DNA of 64,000 bases, from positions 496,001 to 560,000 of the forward strand of contig NZ_JFKC01000001.1 in assembly GCF_002115805.1 (NCBI RefSeq). Reading direction: 5' to 3'. Source of the stretch: Marivita geojedonensis. Lineage in GTDB: Bacteria; Pseudomonadota; Alphaproteobacteria; Rhodobacterales; Rhodobacteraceae. Each line of letters opens with the position of its first letter. Positions within the stretch are counted from its first letter, which is position 1. Below, in pieces: positions 17,515 through 27,154 of this stretch. The position numbers and the translations under genes are program-made. Under the pieces are notes generated by a model that was given only the letters and a program-made list of their open reading frames with translations, ran no database searches and was not told the origin of the DNA.

Positions 17515-18710
17515 TTGTTATTATCCGAATAGGGGTCTGCCGCGTCGCGCAGGCCGTCACCGACGAACACGAACGCCATCACCAGTGCGATGAAGAAGAT
17601 CACCGGGATGAAGTACCATTGGTAGTTGAGAAGCACGTCGGCGCTGGTCACGTTCTGAAGCATGACGCCAAGGCTGTTGACCGGGTCCTTTAGACCAAGA
17701 CCGATGAAGGACAGCGCAGTTTCCGACAGCACCATGTAAGGGAACGAGATCACCAGATCGACGATGATGTAACTGGTGAAGCTGGGCAGCAGGTGCCGCC
17801 GGATCACGTGGCCGGAAGATGCACCGCAAAGCTGTGCCGCCAATACGTATTCCTGGTTCCGCTCGGTCAGAAGATGCGTCCGCACCCGACGGGCCAAGGT
17901 TGGCCAACCGATCAGGCCAAGGATAAGCGAGATGTAGAAGAACCTCTCTTCCGCAGACATCTCCGGCGGCATGAAGGCCGCCACCGCCATAAACAGCGGA
18001 ATTGCGGGCACCGTTCGGACGGCATCGGTGATCATCTGCAGGACGCTGTCGATCCAGCCGCCGTAGTAACCGGACACGCCTCCAATGACGAGCGCCAGAA
18101 CAAAGGCAATCAAGACCCCAATTGTACCCACCTGAAGGGACGTCCAAATCGCGTGGAAGGTCCGCGAGAAGATGTCCTTTCCGCTCGCGTCCGTACCAAA
18201 CACATGCACAAAACCCTCTTCGGTCCCGAAGAGGTGTGTGTCCATCGGGATGAAGCCGAAAAGCTTGTACTCCCAGCCGTCGACAAAGAAGTAGACATAG
18301 TTGCGTTGATCCTCATTGACCTTGGTCACCCACCTGAAATTGGTGGCCAGCGAGCGCTCGCGCTCAACTGCATGCACAAAGGGACGAAGCGAACACCCAT
18401 TTGTGTCGCAGAACATCGGTACCTGCGGGGCACCATTCAGGTATGCGTCGTTCTTCCCGGCAATGGTCGGATTATAGGGCGACAGAAACGGCGCGAAGAT
18501 TCCCGACAGCATCAGGAACAACAGAACACATGCCGCAATCATGGCCGAACGCTGTTTCTTGAAGCGTGCCCAGATCAGCTGTCCTTGCGAGGCGGTAAAA
18601 TACGCCTCTTTGGATCTGCGCTGTACCGCGTCTTCGGTCTCGACGATCTGAACGTGAGGACCGGTTGTCTCGGCGAGGTTCGGCTTGAGGGGATCGGGTG
18701 TCGTCGTCAT
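17511..18710 (-). CDS. ABC transporter permease, OppC/DppC family
   Basis: A 399-residue permease with six predicted membrane helices. After the first helix there is an unusually long periplasmic insert (residues about 78-175, with YNPTIAGKND, CDTNGCSLRPF and KLFGFIPMDTHLFG), which makes the protein longer than the roughly 300 residues of DppC. The EAA-type loop that contacts the ATPase is around LCGASSGHVIRRHLLPSFTS. Large insert-bearing OppC relatives usually pair with large substrate-binding proteins, and here the partner has 679 residues. A cytoplasmic N-terminal tail of about 50 residues precedes the first helix. Confidence 0.9.
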   Translation of the reverse strand: MTTTPDPLKPNLAETTGPHVQIVETEDAVQRRSKEAYFTASQGQLIWARFKKQRSAMIAACVLLFLMLSGIFAPFLSPYNPTIAGKNDAYLNGAPQVPMFCDTNGCSLRPFVHAVERERSLATNFRWVTKVNEDQRNYVYFFVDGWEYKLFGFIPMDTHLFGTEEGFVHVFGTDASGKDIFSRTFHAIWTSLQVGTIGVLIAFVLALVIGGVSGYYGGWIDSVLQMITDAVRTVPAIPLFMAVAAFMPPEMSAEERFFYISLILGLIGWPTLARRVRTHLLTERNQEYVLAAQLCGASSGHVIRRHLLPSFTSYIIVDLVISFPYMVLSETALSFIGLGLKDPVNSLGVMLQNVTSADVLLNYQWYFIPVIFFIALVMAFVFVGDGLRDAADPYSDNNK

Positions 18711-18714
18711 GGCG

Positions 18715-19719
18715 TCACCTCACAATGCTCTTGCGGACGCGCGGGTCGAGCACGGCCAGCAATACGTCAGTCAGGAAATTCAGCGTCACAATCGACGCAG
18801 TCAGAAGGAAGATGATTGCACCGGCAAGCTGCTGGTCGTTCGACCGTGCCAGCGCTTCGATCAAGAGCGCACCTGCCTCGGTCAGCGTCAGAATAAGGGC
18901 CACGATGGGAAGTTCGTTGAAGATACGGTTCAGGTCGAAACCCAGGCTGTTGACGATGGGGCCCAGCGCATGACGTGCCGGATAGTTCCAAAGCAGTTTG
19001 CGCCCATGGACCCCCCGCGCCTCAGCCGCAGTGACGTAGAGCTTGCCGATCTCGTCCGACATCAACGCCCTGACCGTCTGAAGCGCAAAGGCCGTTGCTG
19101 ACCAACCAAGGATGAAGATCGGCAACCATGCATTGCTCAGCAAGTCGAGAATCCGGTCAAAGCTCCATGGCGCATCGCGGTATTCGGCAGAAAACAGTCC
19201 GGTCAGCGTGTCTCCGAAATACATCGTAGAGAACAGCATGATCATAAGCGCCAGAAGGAAGTTCGGCATGGCTAGGCCAAGGTAGCTGAACAGGCGCAGC
19301 GAGTTGTTCAGAACCGCGTTGTTCGAAGCCGCAGCAATGATGCCCACTGGCAGCGCGATGGCATATGCCAAAACGAGCGAGGCCAGGCACAGGCCCAACG
19401 AAATCCAGAACTTGTCACCAAGAAGCTGGGCGATGTTCACGCGAAGGATACAGCTGTCGCCGAACTCACCCTGAAAGGCGTTGACGATCCATTTGCCCCA
19501 ACGCTCAAGAAACGGCCGGTCCAGTCCGAGGCGTATTCGCTCGTTTTCGATATCCTCAACCGAGATACCCGACCCCTGCGTGTTCTTGAACGCGAGGTAA
19601 CGTTCAGCGCAATCACCAGGCACCAGCTCCATGAGGGAAAAGACCACAAGGGACACGATCACCAGCGTGATCATCGCCAGCACAGCGCGGGTCAGCACGA
19701 AACGCGCGAAGTTCAACAT
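18715..19719 (-). CDS. ABC transporter permease, OppB/DppB family
   Basis: A 334-residue permease with six membrane segments. It starts MLNFARFVLTRAVLAMITLVIV, as OppB/DppB proteins do, and has the EAA loop at AEARGVHGRKLLWNYPARHA. It is separated from the substrate-binding protein gene by 118 bases that contain a strong stem-loop, and from the OppC-type permease by four bases. It forms the membrane channel with its OppC partner. Nothing in the sequence identifies the substrate. Confidence 0.92.
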   Translation of the reverse strand: MLNFARFVLTRAVLAMITLVIVSLVVFSLMELVPGDCAERYLAFKNTQGSGISVEDIENERIRLGLDRPFLERWGKWIVNAFQGEFGDSCILRVNIAQLLGDKFWISLGLCLASLVLAYAIALPVGIIAAASNNAVLNNSLRLFSYLGLAMPNFLLALMIMLFSTMYFGDTLTGLFSAEYRDAPWSFDRILDLLSNAWLPIFILGWSATAFALQTVRALMSDEIGKLYVTAAEARGVHGRKLLWNYPARHALGPIVNSLGFDLNRIFNELPIVALILTLTEAGALLIEALARSNDQQLAGAIIFLLTASIVTLNFLTDVLLAVLDPRVRKSIVR

Positions 19720-19795
19720 GATAGGTGCCCCTGCATTGCGTCTGCGCCCCCGGTTGTTCCGGTTTGTCCGTCAGACTGCTGTCGTTCTTGGCATG

Positions 19796-19823
19796 GGACA
19801 CGGGCGGAGGCCCGCCCGTGTCC
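19796..19823 (-). terminator. Strong stem-loop after the ABC binding-protein gene
   Basis: A perfect 12-base stem (GGACACGGGCGG / CCGCCCGTGTCC) with a 4-base loop lies 14 bases after the binding-protein stop and before the permease. There is no run of T residues, so it probably acts as a partial terminator or as a 3' RNA stabiliser that raises binding-protein levels above those of the membrane subunits. Confidence 0.65.
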
Positions 19824-19837
19824 TGTTTCGGGTCGGA

Positions 19838-21877
19838 TTACTCGTCCAGCCACCACTGTGTGGCACGGTACGGGTAGGTCCGGTAGTACTCGTAGGAGTG
19901 TGTCTTGAAGTCTGCGAAGTTCTTCAGCTTGTTCTGCTGATAGATCGGCGCAGGCGCGTTCACCGTTCCGATGAACATCATGTTCTCGACCATCGCGGAC
20001 ACGAGATCATTCGCCAGCTGTTCGAACTCGGCTGTTCCCTGAGCTGCGGACTGAAGCGCATTGATATCGTCGATCATGTCCTTCGCCCACTGCGGAGGCT
20101 CGACACCCGCTGTACCGCCGGAATCGATCCACTCGGCCCAGAGCATCCCGTTACGGACACCGAAGTAGTTCTCATAGGGCGGAACCCAGAGTTCGTTGTT
20201 GCCCAGAACGATCGCCAAAGGCTGCGACTTCCGCCACATGACAACGTCGAGCTGGTTCGAGGACTGCGCCGAGCGGTATTCATCGGGCGTCACTTCCTTG
20301 ACCACGGACTGAATGCCCACATCGGCCCAGTTCTGTGCGACGAGTTCAACGGTCTGACCGGCGATGCCCTGTGTCGAGAAGTTCAGGTTGAGTACCAGCT
20401 TGTCGCCATTCGGCAGTTCGCGGAAACCGTCACCATCGGTATCGACCATTCCGATCGAATCAAGCGCAGCTTTGGCCGCATCAGGATCGTACTCGGCTTT
20501 GTATTGCAGCCAGCTTTGATCCACGAACTCCGGCAGCGGCGAGAAGCCGACATACTGCTGCGGCGTACCCTGACCGAAGAAGCCGATTTCGTTCAGCTCT
20601 GTACGGTTGATCGCGACCGACATCGCTTCGCGGAAGGCGAGGTTGCTGAAGACCTCGCGCTTGGCGGCGTCTTCATGCGTGACGTTGAAGCCGAAGACAC
20701 CCATCGTGATCTCGGGACGGAGATGGATGGTGTAGTCGCCCTTCTCCTGGTTCTCGAGAAGGATTGGTGCTGATGCGAGTTGCAGCGACTGGGACTTGTA
20801 GTCCACTTCGCCGTTCACGAGCTTCAGAATCCGGACTTCGTTGTCGTTGATATAGAGTTCGTCCTGTGTCGAGATGTAGGGCAGCTGCTGGCCCGTCGGA
20901 TCGACCTGGAAGAAGTACGGGTTCGCGACCAGCTTGCGGCCTTCGGTCGTGTCGCTGATGTAGATGTGCGACTCGAGCGTCGGATAGGTCGCCTTCGGCA
21001 GACCATCCACAATATCCGCACGCGACAGCATCGGTGTCGGCGTGTCGGTCCAGTCGGAGTTCCCGTAATAAGCCAGGATCGCGTCATAGCCGTTCTCGAA
21101 CCCCAGGCTCTGCGCATAGGCGTCGGCATCCGGGTTCACATCCGGATGGAACTGACCAAGGAAATGCTTGGGCTGGAACGGTTGCGAATAGTGTGTCGCA
21201 AAGTGTGCGATCAGGCCCGGTTTCGGTGCCGGAAGGTTGAAGATCACCGTCGTGTCGTCCGGTGCCTCCACTGTCATCGGCTCGCCCGCGACAGTGATGT
21301 AGTCCTTGGGCGTTTCGAAGATGTTCGTGTCGAGCATCAGGTTGTCGTGGTAGAACACGATGTCCGCACTTGTGAACGGCGCGCCGTCGGACCACTTGTG
21401 TCCTTCACGCAGTTTGATTGTCAGCTGGGTGAAATCGTCGTTCCACTCCCAGGACTTCGCGACGTTCGGAACGATGGTCTGAAGGTCATCGGAATAACGC
21501 ACGAGGCTGACGTGGCGCACCGACAGGAAGTCAGACGTGCCCGCTTCGGTCGCGTTGGACAGAACGTTAAGCTCACCGCCGTACTGACCGACGCTGTCAT
21601 AGGGCACGACAACCAACGGTTCGGACGGCAGACGCTCCGAAAGCGGCGGCAGGTCGGGGTTACCCTTGATCTGTGCGTTCAGAGCCTCGATTTCGGGGTT
21701 CGCCTTGAACTCCATCGTGCATCCGGCCGCTTCCTGAAAAGCGCTCAGTTCGTATTGCTGCGGGAATTCTCCGGGGGCAACGCCCTGCATGTCGGCAAGG
21801 CTGATTGCCGGGCAGTTGGCGTAGGCCGCTGCCGGCAGGGCAATCATGGCCACGCCTGATAGTAGGATCCGTTTCAT
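19838..21877 (-). CDS. ABC transporter periplasmic substrate-binding protein (SBP_bac_5 family)
   Basis: A 679-residue extracellular binding protein of the oligopeptide/nickel family, larger than DppA (about 530). The start at ATG 21877 is set by a GGAG ribosome site and a classic signal peptide, MKRILLSGVAMIALPAAAYA, cleaved before NCPAIS. Family segments include LSNATEAGTSDFLSVRHVSL, VPNVAKSWEWNDDFTQLTIKLREGHKWSDG and the ADIVFYHDN region. The frame stays open 60 codons upstream, but that stretch has no coding character. It sits between a phosphonate-monoester-hydrolase-like gene and its permeases, so an intact phosphonate ester is a reasonable but unproved ligand. Confidence 0.9.
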   Translation of the reverse strand: MKRILLSGVAMIALPAAAYANCPAISLADMQGVAPGEFPQQYELSAFQEAAGCTMEFKANPEIEALNAQIKGNPDLPPLSERLPSEPLVVVPYDSVGQYGGELNVLSNATEAGTSDFLSVRHVSLVRYSDDLQTIVPNVAKSWEWNDDFTQLTIKLREGHKWSDGAPFTSADIVFYHDNLMLDTNIFETPKDYITVAGEPMTVEAPDDTTVIFNLPAPKPGLIAHFATHYSQPFQPKHFLGQFHPDVNPDADAYAQSLGFENGYDAILAYYGNSDWTDTPTPMLSRADIVDGLPKATYPTLESHIYISDTTEGRKLVANPYFFQVDPTGQQLPYISTQDELYINDNEVRILKLVNGEVDYKSQSLQLASAPILLENQEKGDYTIHLRPEITMGVFGFNVTHEDAAKREVFSNLAFREAMSVAINRTELNEIGFFGQGTPQQYVGFSPLPEFVDQSWLQYKAEYDPDAAKAALDSIGMVDTDGDGFRELPNGDKLVLNLNFSTQGIAGQTVELVAQNWADVGIQSVVKEVTPDEYRSAQSSNQLDVVMWRKSQPLAIVLGNNELWVPPYENYFGVRNGMLWAEWIDSGGTAGVEPPQWAKDMIDDINALQSAAQGTAEFEQLANDLVSAMVENMMFIGTVNAPAPIYQQNKLKNFADFKTHSYEYYRTYPYRATQWWLDE

Positions 21878-22117
21878 GGTCTCTCCTGTTGGTTCCAAGT
21901 GGTGATGGGGGCTGTTCCCCCTTTTTGTCCCGGTCCGCTTTGAACGTCCGGCAATATCGGGTGTCCTTAGGCTCACACGGTCAGTCTGGCAGTTGCCGAC
22001 GTGCGCTGGACAGAATTCTGGCGTGGTGTCTCCTTCAAACTCAGTGTGTGCGCCCAATCCAAACAGCCGGGCTTTGTATCTCTGGCAACCGTGACAGATC
22101 CATGACAGCGCGTCGGG
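21878..22117 (-). promoter_or_regulatory. 240-base leader between hydrolase and binding-protein genes
   Basis: This gap separates the hydrolase stop (22118) from the binding-protein start (21877). It is long for this operon and may carry a second promoter or a processed leader. A partly symmetric GTG-TCCTTAGG-CTCACAC element lies near 21961-21978. I see no reading frame with coding character here beyond an open but unlikely extension of the binding-protein frame. Confidence 0.35.
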
Positions 22118-23617
22118 TCATGACGCCACCTTCACACCGTCATCGGTAATCAATGTCCGCGAAAACGTGCCATCGGTGTTAACCATCCGATGGCAAAGCA
22201 TATCCTGCATCAAATCAAGCATTGTCTGCACAAATGCCGGATTTTTTGTCAGATTCTGGTCCTCTTTGCCGCCCGATACATCCATAAGAATGGGCTCCAG
22301 ACCTCCGGCGAACTGGACGAATCGCATCTGGTCTCTACGCAAGACAGACAGATTCGCGGCATCAATCGACAGGCCATGATCGGTCTGCCAGGCCGTCGGA
22401 ATGATTGGATTTCCGAAGTCGAGTTCCGACACCGACACCCGCCGCCAATCCTTCGGATTGACCCCGTCAAGGAAGGCTTTCAGACTGCGCCCGTCCATCG
22501 AGTGAGGCGTTTCTGCCTCAAGACATTCAAGAATGGTTGGCGTGACATCGATCGACTCCGTGGGCGCCGTGATGACGGTTCCGCGCGCTTTGGCAAACGG
22601 GTGCCGAATAATCAGCGGGACGTGGAATGCGGCATCGTGAAACGTCATCTTTCCCCAAAGACCATAGTCTCCGAGCATTTCCCCATGATCCGCCGTCAAC
22701 ACGATCAACGTGTTTTCGTATTGCCCGGTCTCCTTCAGCCACCCAATGACCCGCCCGATATGATGATCCACCTCTGTTGCCAAAGCGAAATACAGCTTTC
22801 GCATCAATCCCGTGGTCTCTTCTGAGTCCTTCAGGTCCGGGAATCCGACAACCGTTGACGCTGCGCTGCTTTTTCGCCGGGCCGTAGAGTGGAAGGGGTG
22901 CCAGTCAGGTTCGTCAGACTGTAAAGCCGGCGGCATCGCTGAGGCGTCATACATGGTGTTGTAGGGTGCCGGCGCTACGAATGGCGGGTGAGGCCGGATG
23001 TAAGTCAGAAGTGCAAACCAACCGTTGTCGCGCTGCGTGAGGTCTTCAATGGTCCGGTCCGTGAGGAAGGCGGTATCACTGTGCTCTGCCGCATAGAGGG
23101 CCGGTGAGTCCGGTGTTTCACCGGATGGTCTGTACATGTCCGGGTATGGAGGGACATTATAGCCGTGGCTGCGCAGATGGTCTTCCCAGGCGGAAGAATC
23201 GCCCTCCATCCTCATTCGGACGACCTCGGAAAATCCCGGCATGAGCTCTTCATAGGAATAGAGACGCGGATCGTCTGGCGGCAGGAACCGCGGATCCTGA
23301 GAGGTGTCTGTATATCCGAAAAGAAGGGGATCGTAGCCTTGGTCACGCAGAACCGAAGCAAGGTTCGGAGTGTCCCGTTTCAGAGGTGTGCCATTGCGCT
23401 TTGCACCATGGTTTGACGCATATTGCGCTGTCAGCAGAGACACCCGCGATGGCCCACAGGGGGACGTGACAGAATAGTGGTTCTCGAAAGAGACCGCGTC
23501 CTTGGCCAAGGCCCTGATATTCGGAAGTTCAAGATGTGCGGACAGATCCCCAAACACGCAATCGGCGCGCAGTTGGTCAATAACGATGAAGAGCGTATTC
23601 AGCTTGGTCTGTGGCAC
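22118..23617 (-). CDS. Phosphonate monoester hydrolase-like enzyme (sulfatase/alkaline phosphatase superfamily)
   Basis: A 499-residue formylglycine-type hydrolase without a signal peptide, so cytoplasmic. The modification motif is CGPSR with C54. The metal site has D14 followed by Q15, where classical sulfatases have two aspartates; the D-Q pair, N75, Y102 and T105, H210 (RPHPPFV), D310-H311 and K323 match, as far as I recall them, the active-site set of the Rhizobium and Burkholderia phosphonate monoester hydrolases. It lies between the LysR gene and the ABC importer on the same strand and faces phnWAY across LysR. I infer that it frees 2-aminoethylphosphonate or a relative from an imported ester. 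A plain arylsulfatase is the alternative. An anaerobic or FGE-type maturase is needed and is not in the window. Confidence 0.75.
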   Translation of the reverse strand: MPQTKLNTLFIVIDQLRADCVFGDLSAHLELPNIRALAKDAVSFENHYSVTSPCGPSRVSLLTAQYASNHGAKRNGTPLKRDTPNLASVLRDQGYDPLLFGYTDTSQDPRFLPPDDPRLYSYEELMPGFSEVVRMRMEGDSSAWEDHLRSHGYNVPPYPDMYRPSGETPDSPALYAAEHSDTAFLTDRTIEDLTQRDNGWFALLTYIRPHPPFVAPAPYNTMYDASAMPPALQSDEPDWHPFHSTARRKSSAASTVVGFPDLKDSEETTGLMRKLYFALATEVDHHIGRVIGWLKETGQYENTLIVLTADHGEMLGDYGLWGKMTFHDAAFHVPLIIRHPFAKARGTVITAPTESIDVTPTILECLEAETPHSMDGRSLKAFLDGVNPKDWRRVSVSELDFGNPIIPTAWQTDHGLSIDAANLSVLRRDQMRFVQFAGGLEPILMDVSGGKEDQNLTKNPAFVQTMLDLMQDMLCHRMVNTDGTFSRTLITDDGVKVAS

Positions 23618-23688
23618 GGCTTATCCCAGGATCAGATCGATCATGCCAAGCCGTCACCATATGTAAAGAGAGGTCATTGATATACTTC

Positions 23689-23705
23689 TATAGCTTAGAC
23701 CTATA
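23689..23705. promoter_or_regulatory. LysR-type box in front of the hydrolase/ABC operon
   Basis: TATAG-CTTAGAC-CTATA, a 5-base inverted repeat with a 7-base spacer (T-N11-A type), overlaps the LysR stop codon and lies 72 bases upstream of the hydrolase start. A close relative, ATAG-CCTTAGA-CTAT, lies in the LysR-phnW gap. The shared arms, spacer length and CTTAGA core suggest one regulator for both operons. Confidence 0.5.
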
Positions 23706-24579
23706 AGTCGACGGAATGAAGGGACTTTTGAACCGCCTTGAGAAATCCGCGGATCAGTGGCACATCCCGACGCGCAGAAAGTGTGACAAGGGATTCCGAC
23801 ATCCCGAGATCGACATCTGCAAAGGGAATCGCGACGAGACGCGCGTCATGTCCGAACTCAGCCTCGCTGATAAATCCGATGCCAGCGCCTGACGCTACCA
23901 CCTCGCGCATGGCTTCGCGCCCCTCGACCTCTATCGCCGGTTCCAGTTGCAGGCCTAGCCGGATCGCCTCTTCTTCAACCTGCGCCCTGGTGCGTGAGCC
24001 CAGCTCTCGATAGATCAGCGGGTATTTTGCGAGATCCTGAAACTTGAGCGAGGCGATGTTTCTCGGGAAATAGCCCTTACTGACAAGTGCTAGAATTGGC
24101 GTGCGGCCAAGATCGACGCTGTCGAGGTCAGGAGCTGAAATCGAATTTCCCACCACGCCGATCTCAGCCTCGTAATTCCTCAGCCTGCGCAAAAGGTCTT
24201 CGGTATTGCCTGTACGGATCGTGACAAAAACGTCTGGGCTGGCTTCTCGAAACCGGCGAACGGCTTCTGTCACATGCATGGCGGAATCCGCCATGATCCG
24301 AAGATGCCCGGACAATGCCTCACGGTTCTGATCGAAAAGAACACCTATGCGTTCTTCGACCTCAAACATTTCACTGGTAAGACGGAACAATGCTTCTCCG
24401 GTTTCTGTCAGCTTCACCTGCCGCGCCTCGCGCGTGAACAAGAGAACATCGTGCCGCTGCTCGAGTTGGCGGACCTGGTCCGACACCGACGGTTGCGAGA
24501 TGTTCAACGCCCGCGCCGCCCGGGAAAAGCCCCCGTGCAAGGCGACGTGATGAAAAGCGCGCAACTGACTGTACCGCAT
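23701..24579 (-). CDS. LysR-family transcriptional regulator
   Basis: A 292-residue LysR protein. The N-terminal winged helix reads MRYSQLRAFHHVALHGGFSRAARALNISQPSVSDQVRQLE, followed by the linker helix and a co-inducer domain with RIMADSAMHV and GAGIGFISEAEFG. I start it at ATG 24579, at the canonical N-terminus, rather than 17 codons upstream. It is divergent from phnW (123-base gap) and precedes the hydrolase gene on the same strand, so it is placed to control both halves of the island. The effector is unknown; AEP, phosphonoacetaldehyde or phosphonoacetate are the obvious candidates. Confidence 0.92.
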   Translation of the reverse strand: MRYSQLRAFHHVALHGGFSRAARALNISQPSVSDQVRQLEQRHDVLLFTREARQVKLTETGEALFRLTSEMFEVEERIGVLFDQNREALSGHLRIMADSAMHVTEAVRRFREASPDVFVTIRTGNTEDLLRRLRNYEAEIGVVGNSISAPDLDSVDLGRTPILALVSKGYFPRNIASLKFQDLAKYPLIYRELGSRTRAQVEEEAIRLGLQLEPAIEVEGREAMREVVASGAGIGFISEAEFGHDARLVAIPFADVDLGMSESLVTLSARRDVPLIRGFLKAVQKSLHSVDL

Positions 24580-24608
24580 GGCATCTCCCGTATGTCTAGT
24601 GAAGTGGC

Positions 24609-24623
24609 ATAGCCTTAGACTAT
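24609..24623. promoter_or_regulatory. LysR-type box in the LysR-phnW divergent promoter
   Basis: ATAG-CCTTAGA-CTAT, 30 bases upstream of the LysR ATG and 80 bases upstream of the phnW ATG. It is followed closely by a second CTAT...ATAG pair (24620-24633), which could be the activation half of a LysR site. It is nearly identical in form to the box at 23690-23704 and lies in an AT-rich stretch suited to a promoter. Confidence 0.5.
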
Positions 24624-24702
24624 CAAACAATAGAAAACAAAGATTTTACATATGAATGGGTAAGGCGCATATCCGAAGCCACACCAGCTTTGGAACCACG
24701 CT

Positions 24703-25884
24703 ATGTCTGCTACTCCGCTGCCTGCCCCGGAACTCGGGGAGCCCTATCTGCTGACTCCCGGCCCGCTGACCACGGCCTATTCCGTGAAACAGGCGATGCT
24801 CAAGGATTGGGGCAGTTGGGACGATGATTTCCGTGCCATGACCCGCGCGCTCCGATCGCGTCTGCTGGCCCTTATCGGTGGTGGTGCATCCGACTATGAC
24901 TGCGTGCCGATCCAAGGGTCCGGCAGCTATTGTGTGGAGGCGATGCTCGGCAGCTTTGTTCCCCGCGATGGCAAAGTCTTGGTCCTCGCTAATGGTGCTT
25001 ACGGCCTGCGTGCAGCACAGACCCTTGGTTACCTCGAACGCGACTACCACCTGCTCGACAAAGGCGATTACCTGCCACCGCGCGGCGACGAAGTTGCGGC
25101 GATCCTCGCCGCTGATCCCGCCATCACTCATGTGCTGGCGATCCATTGCGAAACCTCAAGCGGCATTCAAAACCCGGTCGAAGAGATTGCCGAGGCGACC
25201 AAAGCCGCAGGACGCAAACTCCTGATCGACAGCATGTCGGCCTTTGGCGCTCTACCGCTCGATCCGGTCAAGCTCAACTGCGCCGCCTTTGTCTCTTCTG
25301 CAAACAAGTGCATCGAAGGTGTTCCCGGCTTCGGTTTTGTCATCGCCCGCAAGGACGAGATTGAAGCCTCCAAAGGCAACTCCCACTCTCTGTCGCTGGA
25401 TGTCCACGCGCAATGGGCGACGATGGAGAAAACCGGCCAGTGGCGCTTTACGCCCCCGACCCACGTGGTCGCGGCGTTCCTCAAGGCGCTCGACCTGCAC
25501 GAAGCCGAAGGCGGCGTGTCCGCCCGTGGTGCGCGCTATACCCGCAACCGCGATGTGGTGGTTCAGGGGATGCGCGATCTTGGGTTCGAGACCCTGCTCG
25601 CAGACCGGTGGCTCAGCCCGATCATCGTGACCTTCTTCTGCCCCGCTGATCCGAGCTTTACCTTTCAGGGCTTTTATGACGCCATGAAAGCACGCGGGTT
25701 CATTATCTATCCCGGCAAACTCACCGTTGTGAACAGTTTCCGCATCGGGGTGATCGGGCAGATGGACGAACACGTGATGCGCCGCGTGGTGGAAGCCGCC
25801 CGCGACGCCCTGACCGACATGAACGTAAGCAGCGCGGCTCCACCCGCCGCCGCTTTGGAAGAACGCAAGAAACTCGCCGCCTGA
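24703..25884 (+). CDS. phnW: 2-aminoethylphosphonate--pyruvate transaminase PhnW
   Basis: A 393-residue class V aminotransferase that transfers the amino group of 2-aminoethylphosphonate to pyruvate, giving phosphonoacetaldehyde and alanine. PhnW segments are [48 protein letters not shown], the cofactor aspartate in [14 protein letters not shown], and the PLP lysine K202 in SSANKC. It opens the plus-strand operon, followed by phnA after 10 bases. With PhnY and PhnA downstream, the route is the hydrolytic PhnWAY pathway rather than phosphonatase PhnX. Confidence 0.95.
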   Translation: MSATPLPAPELGEPYLLTPGPLTTAYSVKQAMLKDWGSWDDDFRAMTRALRSRLLALIGGGASDYDCVPIQGSGSYCVEAMLGSFVPRDGKVLVLANGAYGLRAAQTLGYLERDYHLLDKGDYLPPRGDEVAAILAADPAITHVLAIHCETSSGIQNPVEEIAEATKAAGRKLLIDSMSAFGALPLDPVKLNCAAFVSSANKCIEGVPGFGFVIARKDEIEASKGNSHSLSLDVHAQWATMEKTGQWRFTPPTHVVAAFLKALDLHEAEGGVSARGARYTRNRDVVVQGMRDLGFETLLADRWLSPIIVTFFCPADPSFTFQGFYDAMKARGFIIYPGKLTVVNSFRIGVIGQMDEHVMRRVVEAARDALTDMNVSSAAPPAAALEERKKLAA

Positions 25885-25894
25885 AGGAAGAGAT

Positions 25895-27154
25895 ATGCCG
25901 ATTAACAATCCCGTGGTCGCCAACGACCGCAGCTACCCCGCGCCCAAGACCTGCGCGATTGCAATCTGTCTGGATGGCTGCGAACCCGAATACCTTGAGG
26001 TCGCCATCGCCGAAGGACTGATGCCGACGCTCAAGCGCATCCGCGAAACCGGGACAGACCGTCTGGCCCATTCGGTGATCCCCTCCTTCACGAACCCCAA
26101 TAACATGAGCATCGCAACGGGTCGTCCTCCTGCAGTGCACGGCATCTGCGGCAACTTCCTCTATGAACCGGAAACCGGTCAGGAAGTCATGATGAACGAC
26201 GTTCGCTTCCTGCGCGCGCCGACAGTGTTCTCCAAGTTCTACGAGGCTGGCGCACGGGTCGCCGTTGTCACCGCCAAGGACAAGCTGCGCGCGCTGCTGG
26301 GTGCGGGTCTGAAATTCGACGAAGACCGCGCCATCGCGTTTTCATCCGAACGCTCGGGTGACACGACCAAAGCGGAACACGGCATCGACAAGGCGTCCGA
26401 CTGGCTCTGCATGCCCGTGCCCGAGGTTTATTCCGCCGACCTGTCGGAATTCGTTTTTGCGGCAGGCGTAAAGCTGCTGAAAGAGTGGAAACCGGACGTG
26501 ATGTACCTGTCCACCACCGACTACATCCAGCACAAGTTCGCCCCTGATGAACAGGGCGCCAAAGACTTCTACGCGATGTTTGACAAGTACCTGACCGAAC
26601 TGGACGCCATGGGAGCTGCCATCGTCGTCACCGCCGACCACGGCATGAAGCCCAAGCATGACGCCAACGGCGACCCTGCCGTCATCTACGTTCAGGATTT
26701 GCTCGACGAGTGGTTGGGCGAGGCAGCCGCGCGCGTGATCCTGCCGATCACGGACCCATACGTGGTGCACCATGGCGCGCTTGGGTCGTTCGCCACAGCT
26801 TACCTGCCTTCGGGCGCAGATCAGGCCGACATCATCGCCCGCCTGCGCGCGCTGCCGGAGATGCTCGAGGTTGTGGACAAGGCCACCGCAGTTCAGAAAT
26901 ACGAACTGCCCGCAGACCGCATCGGCGACATCGTCATGATCTCGACCGAGAACATGACCATCGGCACTTCTGCACACCACCACGACCTTGCCGCGCTCAA
27001 GGAACCGCTGCGCAGCCATGGCGGGCTGACCGAACAGGAAGTGCCGTTCATCGTGAACCGCAAGATCGACCTGCCTGACGCACCGACCCTGCGCAACTTC
27101 GATGCATTCTTCTACGCCACCACCGCCGCCGCGCTCGAAGAGGTGACCGCATGA
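25895..27154 (+). CDS. phnA: Phosphonoacetate hydrolase PhnA
   Basis: A 419-residue alkaline-phosphatase-superfamily enzyme that cleaves the C-P bond of phosphonoacetate to acetate and phosphate. Two-zinc ligands are visible: D27 in CLDGCEP, T66 in PSFTNPNN (the nucleophile position), the aspartate and histidine of STTDYIQH, and the TADHGM pair, with a further histidine near the C-terminus (SAHHHDLA). The pattern matches the crystallised Sinorhizobium PhnA as I recall it. Its stop overlaps the phnY start by four bases (ATGA). The acetate goes to central metabolism; the phosphate is a possible cargo of the Na/Pi carrier downstream. Confidence 0.95.
   Translation: MPINNPVVANDRSYPAPKTCAIAICLDGCEPEYLEVAIAEGLMPTLKRIRETGTDRLAHSVIPSFTNPNNMSIATGRPPAVHGICGNFLYEPETGQEVMMNDVRFLRAPTVFSKFYEAGARVAVVTAKDKLRALLGAGLKFDEDRAIAFSSERSGDTTKAEHGIDKASDWLCMPVPEVYSADLSEFVFAAGVKLLKEWKPDVMYLSTTDYIQHKFAPDEQGAKDFYAMFDKYLTELDAMGAAIVVTADHGMKPKHDANGDPAVIYVQDLLDEWLGEAAARVILPITDPYVVHHGALGSFATAYLPSGADQADIIARLRALPEMLEVVDKATAVQKYELPADRIGDIVMISTENMTIGTSAHHHDLAALKEPLRSHGGLTEQEVPFIVNRKIDLPDAPTLRNFDAFFYATTAAALEEVTA

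Noticed and set aside
15521-21877. ABC system as a nickel or dipeptide importer
   Set aside because: The family allows it, but no peptide or nickel gene is nearby, and the operon is led by a phosphonate-ester-type hydrolase.
22118-23617. Choline sulfatase
   Set aside because: No bet genes are adjacent, and the D-Q metal pair and other residues fit phosphonate monoester hydrolases better.
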